Positions 58,771-64,000 of a DNA stretch of 64,000 nucleotides are shown one piece after another. Made by a program: the position numbers and the translations under genes. Origin of the DNA: Psilocybe azurescens. Lineage: Eukaryota > Basidiomycota > Agaricomycetes > Agaricales > Agrocybaceae. Each line of letters begins with the position of its first letter. Position 1 is the stretch's first letter. The stretch lies in assembly GCA_023853785.1 (NCBI GenBank), contig JAJIRX010000667.1:401613-465612 (forward strand). Direction: 5' to 3'. Under the pieces are notes generated by a model. It worked only from the letters and a program-made list of their open reading frames with translations. It made no database searches and had not been told where the DNA came from.

Positions 58771-60689
58771 CTGATGGCATTGGGGGATGAGGATTGACTT
58801 GAATTGTTACTTTGACGGAGCCCGTATGTTTGTCTCTTTCGTTCACAAATTTTACCTGGAGGGCTTCAAATAAAGACATTCCCCATCTATTTAATGTAAT
58901 CGTTATTGATAATATAAAACAATTGTCGGCTTTGAAGTAAATAACGACCTTTACTAGTTTTTTTGCATTCTTCCACCACTGGTATACCCTACCGAACTGG
59001 TTCATCGATCTTATCATGAAATTTTTGAATTACAGTTTTTCTCTTCAATTCTACTTGGCATCCAGACACAGCTTTTACTTGGCTTACAGAAACCAATCCG
59101 AAAAATGTTGTGAAGGGCAGAATAAGACATATATTTTGTAACTACGGAAAACCATGTGATTGAACTAATTACAGCCTATTGCATACTGTGTACCTGTAAG
59201 CTACTCACAAATTCCCCACTTAGGAAGGATGTTGAACACACGCCAAGCAGAAGGGAAGAACGGGATGAACTACCAGAGGCAATGGGAGCCTCAAAGAGAC
59301 GCTTTGGAGGCACTCTGATCGGGCGTTGAGAGGCAGTGGAAGATTAATATTGTTGGTGGCCTTTTCTTTTCCCTTGGACTTCCTGGTGGAGAGTATCCAT
59401 TCGTAATCATCAACGTGGACGTTTGAGAAGACAGGGTGCTGATAGGGAGGTTTGTTCTTGACAACCCTAGTGTGAGCCCCTGGAGCAGCAGCCAGAGGAG
59501 CAGGAGCTCGAGTGCACCAAGGTCGACGAGGAGACGCCCTGCCAAGGCTGCTTGAGAGTCATCTCGGCTTGCCAAGGCCAATGAGGAGGCTGCCACATGG
59601 CTAGACAGTGCATAGGAGGGCGGAGGGGGTATGATGTTCAGGGGAACAAATGTGCGCTTCCGAGAAGCCGAAAGTGGGTTGAGATATTATTGTAGCGGGA
59701 GGAGCAGGTGCAGCGGGTATAACAGGGGAGGGGCGCAACAGGAAGGGTAGGGGAGGGGCAGGCACAACAGGAGCGAGAGAAGCTGGAAGGATATGAATAC
59801 CGTCTGCTTGATACCCGATTCCTGTACCAGGCGACGGCCTTGTCCCATGAAGCTACGTGCTTCACCTCGGAGCCTGGATCATGGAACAGGGCCTGCGATA
59901 TCAATTGAACTAAAAGGGAGTTAACAGTGTAGGATACAAGAAGAAAAAGAAAGAAAAAACTCACGCATCCCAAGGTTTTATACCAACCCATGCCCCAACT
60001 GTAACTATCAAAAAGGACCTCATGGGCTCTACAAAGTGGCCAGGGAGAGGAACCTTTGTGCTGGAGTAGTTGGTCGGCTCCCATGGCTCACCGTGAGCAT
60101 CGACAATATCCATGTTGGAATCTGTAGAGTTGTTTTGTAAGAGGATAATCGAAAGGGCGCGATGTTACACACCTGGCATGACAGGTGCTGGAACAGCAGA
60201 TAGCAGAGGAGGCAAAGAATCAGGAGGCAGCGCAAAGTCAAACGGCGATAGCAGCATGGAAAGAATAAAGAAGAGGGTAAGGAAGAGGAAGTGGCCGGAC
60301 AAGGGGTTGAAAAGAAATCCGATAGTGGCCAAAAGGTCTGCTATATCTTTTCCCGCCCATACAACGCAATTTTGGATCTGATACTGGTGGAACAAGCTGT
60401 CGATCATTCTGAACCAGCTCACATGGCTGAATAAATTGGTAGTCAGAGTGTTACAATACACAGAAACAGATAGATTAGGGTACTTACAAAGTGAAAGATC
60501 GAATTACATGCAAACCAGCTCATGCAATGCAGGCGGGGCTGAGATTGACTGTATGGCTAATTTGAAACAACAAGATTCTACTTCGTTGAACTGTGTGCCC
60601 TCAAGTCAACATATTGTAAGCAATCTACACACCACAGAGGCGTGGATACTCACCTGAAATAGAAAATATGGTCAACAAAGGGGCATTCC
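58771..60689. other. KDZ interior, no gene firmly recognised
   Basis: Contains minus-strand frames at 59,291-59,596 and 59,638-60,461. The segment HVASWDKAVAWYRNRV preceded by GWYKTLGC has a faint look of the viroplasmin/RNase H N-terminal fold (W..G..PG....W.EA), but not enough to call. Confidence 0.3.
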
Positions 60690-62064
60690 AAGGCTCTCAA
60701 GAGAATTCCTGCTCGGAGAGAAGCCGGCATACGCTCTTGCTGTTTCTGAGGGATGTATTCCAGAAGCGCTTTTGCTAATTCAGCGACAATACTTCAAGAG
60801 GTACCCAGTGGACCTACCTCACGAGCAGGAACCGAGCGCTGAACATTTGGCTTCTGTCAACGACGGTGCACCAGACCCAGAGATGATAGAACCCAACAAA
60901 GACAAGCTGCCACCCGCCGGAGTATGCCCTTGAGATGAAGAGGATTGAGGACAGAAGGAATGTTGTGAATTATCGCAGGGAGTGAGTACTACGTCGGTAC
61001 GTCATGCTTTGCTTAACTAATCAAACATTTAGCAAATCAAAAGGTGGTTTCATTATCAGTACTGAAGGACCAGGATGTATCCTCGGGTTCAAAAGCTGGC
61101 GCCGCACCATTGGCCCTCTTAACCCAATACCTTACTGGAGCAGCACCCACCAAACCTCGCCAGAAGTCTACCATTAACGTTTGGAGGAAAACCGCGCAAG
61201 AAAGCATCGAAAGGAGCTAATGGCCATGGAACCGTCTGTTAAGGCCAAACACTACGCTAAGACTCGAGACGAAATCGCCCGGCAGAATGTTTTCCAGACT
61301 GGATCTACATGAGCAGAGGAAATGGAAGAAAGCCATGCATGATGAGCATGAGGCGGCTATGGCTGCCTATGAAAAAGGATTACGTGCAGAGCCATCCACA
61401 GAGCCAATTGATCGTCAACGGTACGTCTTACTGATATATTAATCATCTACTGACTTTATATCAATTGTTATCTAGAGCTATTCAAGAGGCGATTCAGTTT
61501 ATGCAGCCCATTCTTGATGGCATTACACAGGCTACTGGATGGAAGGCAACTTTGATTGCTGGTGGGCCTGAACCAGCCCAGGGTGGAACATTCAGTGTCA
61601 TAAGGTACAATACTTGCTATTACATTGCCATCTATGTCGCTTATTTGACTCAATTCAGTGTTCACTCTGGAACGACATCTGGAGATGTCCCTATGAAATT
61701 TGGCCATGCGGAGCTCCTGCGACTGAAGAAGGTGATTGTTCCCATCTTCGGTAATTTTTACAGAAATGCTACAGTGAGTTTCTATCTTCTTGAGTACCCA
61801 GATGGTTTCAGCTAATATATATTCATTGTAGCACCAGAAGAATGCAAAGATTGCGCACTTCTGAAAGACAAGGAATACATGTTGCTACTGACATCGCTCA
61901 AATTTGACGAGAACACGGTGTCTATCGATTCACTGGGACATTTTTCTTCGGAAGGCAAATCCACAGCACCAGCATCATCTTTCCATGCGGGGTCCTCTCG
62001 ACTCTCTGCCATATCTATTCCAACACCTGTCGAAACACTGCTCATTTTCCCAGACATCCAATGA
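60690..62064 (+). pseudogene. Cargo gene of a multicopy mushroom family, unknown function, damaged
   Basis: Plus-strand exons: CIPEALLLIQRQYFKRYPVD, LPHEQEPSAEHLASVNDGAP, NVVNYRRE, then after an intron (frames mixed) ELMAMEPSVKAKHYAKTRDE, IARQ, KAMHDEHEAAMAAYEKG, then AIQEAIQFMQPILDGITQAT, GWKATLIAGGPEPAQGG, VHSGTTSGDVPMKFGHAELL, IVPIFGNFYRNA, and a Ser/Pro-rich end at 62,064. This order is one I recall from many Agaricomycetes in multiple copies per genome. The middle part (RQ..F....KK.HDEHEAAM) resembles an HMG-like or transposon-associated helical domain. Several frame breaks around 60,950-61,400. Role in transposition unknown. Confidence 0.6.
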
Positions 62065-62842
62065 GAAACTACCGTTAAAGACTGCACGCCACACCGACCA
62101 AACAGAAGACGATGATTTGAATCCTTCCCGTACAGATGGCCAGACAGCTTTGACATCGACCATCCCTTGTCACCTCGACCACTGGGCGACTTTCGCTCTA
62201 TATCACCGGATCTTTCATGTTCATTCATCCATCCACCTGCAAACTCTCCCCCACCCTCTGCTCCACCATCCCCTGTTCCTGCATCAATGGCCCTGTGACC
62301 ATGAAATCAAAAAATAGAAAGCGGAAAGGGAGTTTGAATGAGGCAGGAAATCATACAAAATATCAGAAAGGTGAAAGGTAGGCAATTGCATATTAACGAG
62401 ACTGAATTTTGCTGATACCACTTTCCTGATTAAAAACCAGTACATCAAACATTCCAGACACGACCACAATTGCAAAGCGTCGCAGTGCTCGTAATACTGA
62501 GGATCCACCTGCAAGGTCTGATTTCACAGCTCTTCATGTCAGCCAATTGGCTAACGTTTACACTACAAGCACATCCAAAACTATTAATTCCGCCGCTCCA
62601 GGTACTGTCATTCTTCGGCGGAAAACCTGCAACGTCGAAATTTTGGGTCTATGCAGATGAATAGCGCAACATCGGTAGTATATTAAGCATGTAAAGATAT
62701 CAAAATAGTTTCTACAATGTTTCCTTCAGATCTCTTCAAGTATAACTGTGTTCAGAACTCAGTATAAGCAATTGGAACTTCAGTTTCCGTTCGTAATTGG
62801 ATAAGACAGTCCATCGAAATATTAGTCAGGTGATGGAATTCG
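62065..62842. other. KDZ interior next to the right TIR, no gene recognised
   Basis: Continues past the cargo gene with short frames only (for example 62,284-62,514 on the minus strand). Nothing with a family signature. Confidence 0.35.
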
Positions 62843-63421
62843 CATCAGGCCTAGAGCTCTGGCAACGGTCCATCAATATATTAGTAAGATGTGGAATTTT
62901 AGAGCCCGATCAGCCGTCAAAATGTTTGTAATACAAAGTCATGTTATTAAGCCTAGAGCTCTCTCAACGGTCCATCAAATTATTTGTAAGATTTGCCAAT
63001 TTTAGAGCTTGATCAGTGATCCATCAAAATGTCAGCAATATGAAGTCATTGTATTATCACACCTGAATGCAATCAATCTAATAATGATGCAGACACATCT
63101 ATTTTTAAACATCATCCAAAGATTCCCATTGCAATCCACTGCAATGCCTGCCAGCGCAAATGGGGGCAATGGGGTGTAATTTATTAATAGAACACAATGG
63201 TCATTTTAGCGCACCCAAAACGCCAAAGAGCCTGTCACAAACCCATTTTTCGCCTGCAGAGCAGAAATACAGTTTTTATATATATTTTTCTGCACCCACC
63301 CAATGCAGTGCCAAACCCGCTCATGCATGAATTCAGGCAGTTGGGATACTGCCCGTGTGGATATATAACACGATTTGGGCAACTGCCGGTGCTTCATACA
63401 TGATTATAGCTGACATGGCTG
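62843..63421. repeat. Right TIR of the KDZ element
   Basis: Reverse complement of the left TIR with moderate divergence, including TTCATACATG near its outer end and the two internal GAGCTCTA units. The last 19 bp (GATTATAGCTGACATGGCTG region) have no good match in the left TIR. Confidence 0.9.
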
Positions 63422-63540
63422 CTGGCTTGCACTATTCTCAATGATAATTCATTTTCCAGACATATTCCTGCCTCATTGCAAACATTCCGGGCCTGGCATG
63501 CACTATTCTCAATGATAATTCATTTTTCCGGACATATTCC
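63422..63540. repeat. Repeat arm resumed after the KDZ element
   Basis: Two short units with CACTATTCTCAATGATAATT and GACATATTCC, the same orientation and family as 51,880-52,029, showing that the KDZ element split this arm. Confidence 0.85.
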
Positions 63541-64000
63541 AAGGGCTTTTGTGTCCCCCATATTCCAGCCGGAGTCCGCGGAGTCCGCTGTGGAATGAAA
63601 GCAAAAATATGGCACAAGGCCCTGCTATTTTATTTAATATCAATTCCGGCGGAATTGAACAGAATCCGTTTACAAATGGAATAGCCCAGAACGGAACCCA
63701 AAACGGAACCATAAATGGACTTAAAATTTAATGTTATCGCTCAGCAATTCTCGGCAACTGTGAATAATGTCACATGTGTGACTTTTGGTTGCCGTCAGTC
63801 AGTCCGTTGGTTACTCCAACCACCCCACCTCTTCCTCCAACCACCACCACCCGCTGCCGCCGTCGTGGTGCCCACCACCACCTTGCCATTGTCGGTCGGA
63901 GCCAGGCACTCGCCAACCCGACCTGACATGCATTGCGGCACCACCGACCGATGGCGGGTCTGTGTCACGATGGCGATGACTCCAGACACACGTACACGGT
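63541..64000. other. Right end of window, no gene recognised
   Basis: Low-complexity CCACC-rich stretch (about 63,815-63,895) and short open frames on both strands without family motifs. It may be the edge of the next unit beyond the transposon nest. Confidence 0.35.

Larger units (their letters stand above)
52030..63421. mobile_element. 11.4-kb KDZ-type DNA transposon with about 590-bp TIRs and extra genes
   Basis: Long terminal inverted repeats (52,030-52,622 and 62,843-63,421) bound a segment with a decayed KDZ transposase on the minus strand and other mobile-type genes on the plus strand. Outside the element the host repeat continues from CTGGCTT (52,023-52,029) to CTGGCTT (63,422-63,428), suggesting a 7-8 bp target duplication. 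Matching of the outermost 19 bp of the two ends is poor, so the exact termini are uncertain by about 20 bp. All genes inside are damaged, so it is not autonomous today. Confidence 0.82.

Noticed and set aside
59638..60084. Viroplasmin/RNase H-like gene on the minus strand
   Set aside because: Only a weak resemblance (SWDKAVAWYRNRV); frames are broken and the key W/G/PG residues are not in register.
52030..63421. TET/JBP dioxygenase gene expected in some fungal KDZ elements
   Set aside because: I looked for the HxD...H core on both strands and saw no supporting sequence.

Overview
The window is nuclear DNA from a filamentous basidiomycete, most likely an agaricomycete mushroom. The evidence is: genes broken by many 50-60 bp GT-AG introns; a fungal type I fatty acid synthase alpha chain ending in its own phosphopantetheinyl transferase; F-box/LRR, AIG1-like GTPase and multi-pass membrane proteins of types common in mushrooms; and a transposon set (KDZ, chromodomain Ty3/gypsy, Helitron, Tc1/mariner) typical of Agaricomycetes. 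I cannot name the species.

Left part (1-38.4 kb) is gene-dense. In order: FAS2 (partial, +), DBP5 (-), an NMN-adenylyltransferase-like gene (+), an amino-acid permease (+), a J-domain co-chaperone (+), a multi-pass membrane protein (-), a GMC oxidoreductase (+), an F-box/LRR gene (-), a small glycine-rich protein (-), the ataxin-2/PBP1 homologue (+), the spindle-checkpoint kinase BUB1 (-), an epoxide-hydrolase-like alpha/beta hydrolase (+) and an AIG1-like GTPase with a coiled-coil tail (-). These are mostly unlinked housekeeping functions (lipid synthesis, mRNA export, NAD metabolism, mRNA-protein control, mitosis) with some accessory enzymes. I see no biosynthetic cluster.

Right part (about 38.5-63.7 kb) is a nested transposon region with essentially no host genes. 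A decayed Helitron helicase lies at 39.4-40.1 kb. A complete but dead Tc1/mariner element with long inverted repeats occupies 40,318-41,938 between TA dinucleotides. A chromodomain Ty3/gypsy element (42,992-49,742) has two 505-bp LTRs and a perfect GTTTG duplication, and sits inside an array of about 102-bp repeats. Inverted copies of this repeat family follow. They are interrupted by an 11.4-kb element (52,030-63,421) with terminal inverted repeats of about 590 bp, a decayed KDZ transposase, at least two further mobile-type genes, and a short poly(A)-tailed retroposon with an 11-bp target duplication inside the transposase.

A recurrent feature is apparent one- or two-base frameshifts, mostly at short homopolymers or a CT run. 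They hit host genes (FAS2 twice, GMC, F-box, BUB1, GTPase) and the young gypsy element alike, while other long genes read cleanly. Residual consensus errors are the simplest explanation for many of them. In-frame stops in the transposons are a separate signal of real decay.

Intron boundaries are read from GT-AG sites and family alignment from memory. No database search was run.
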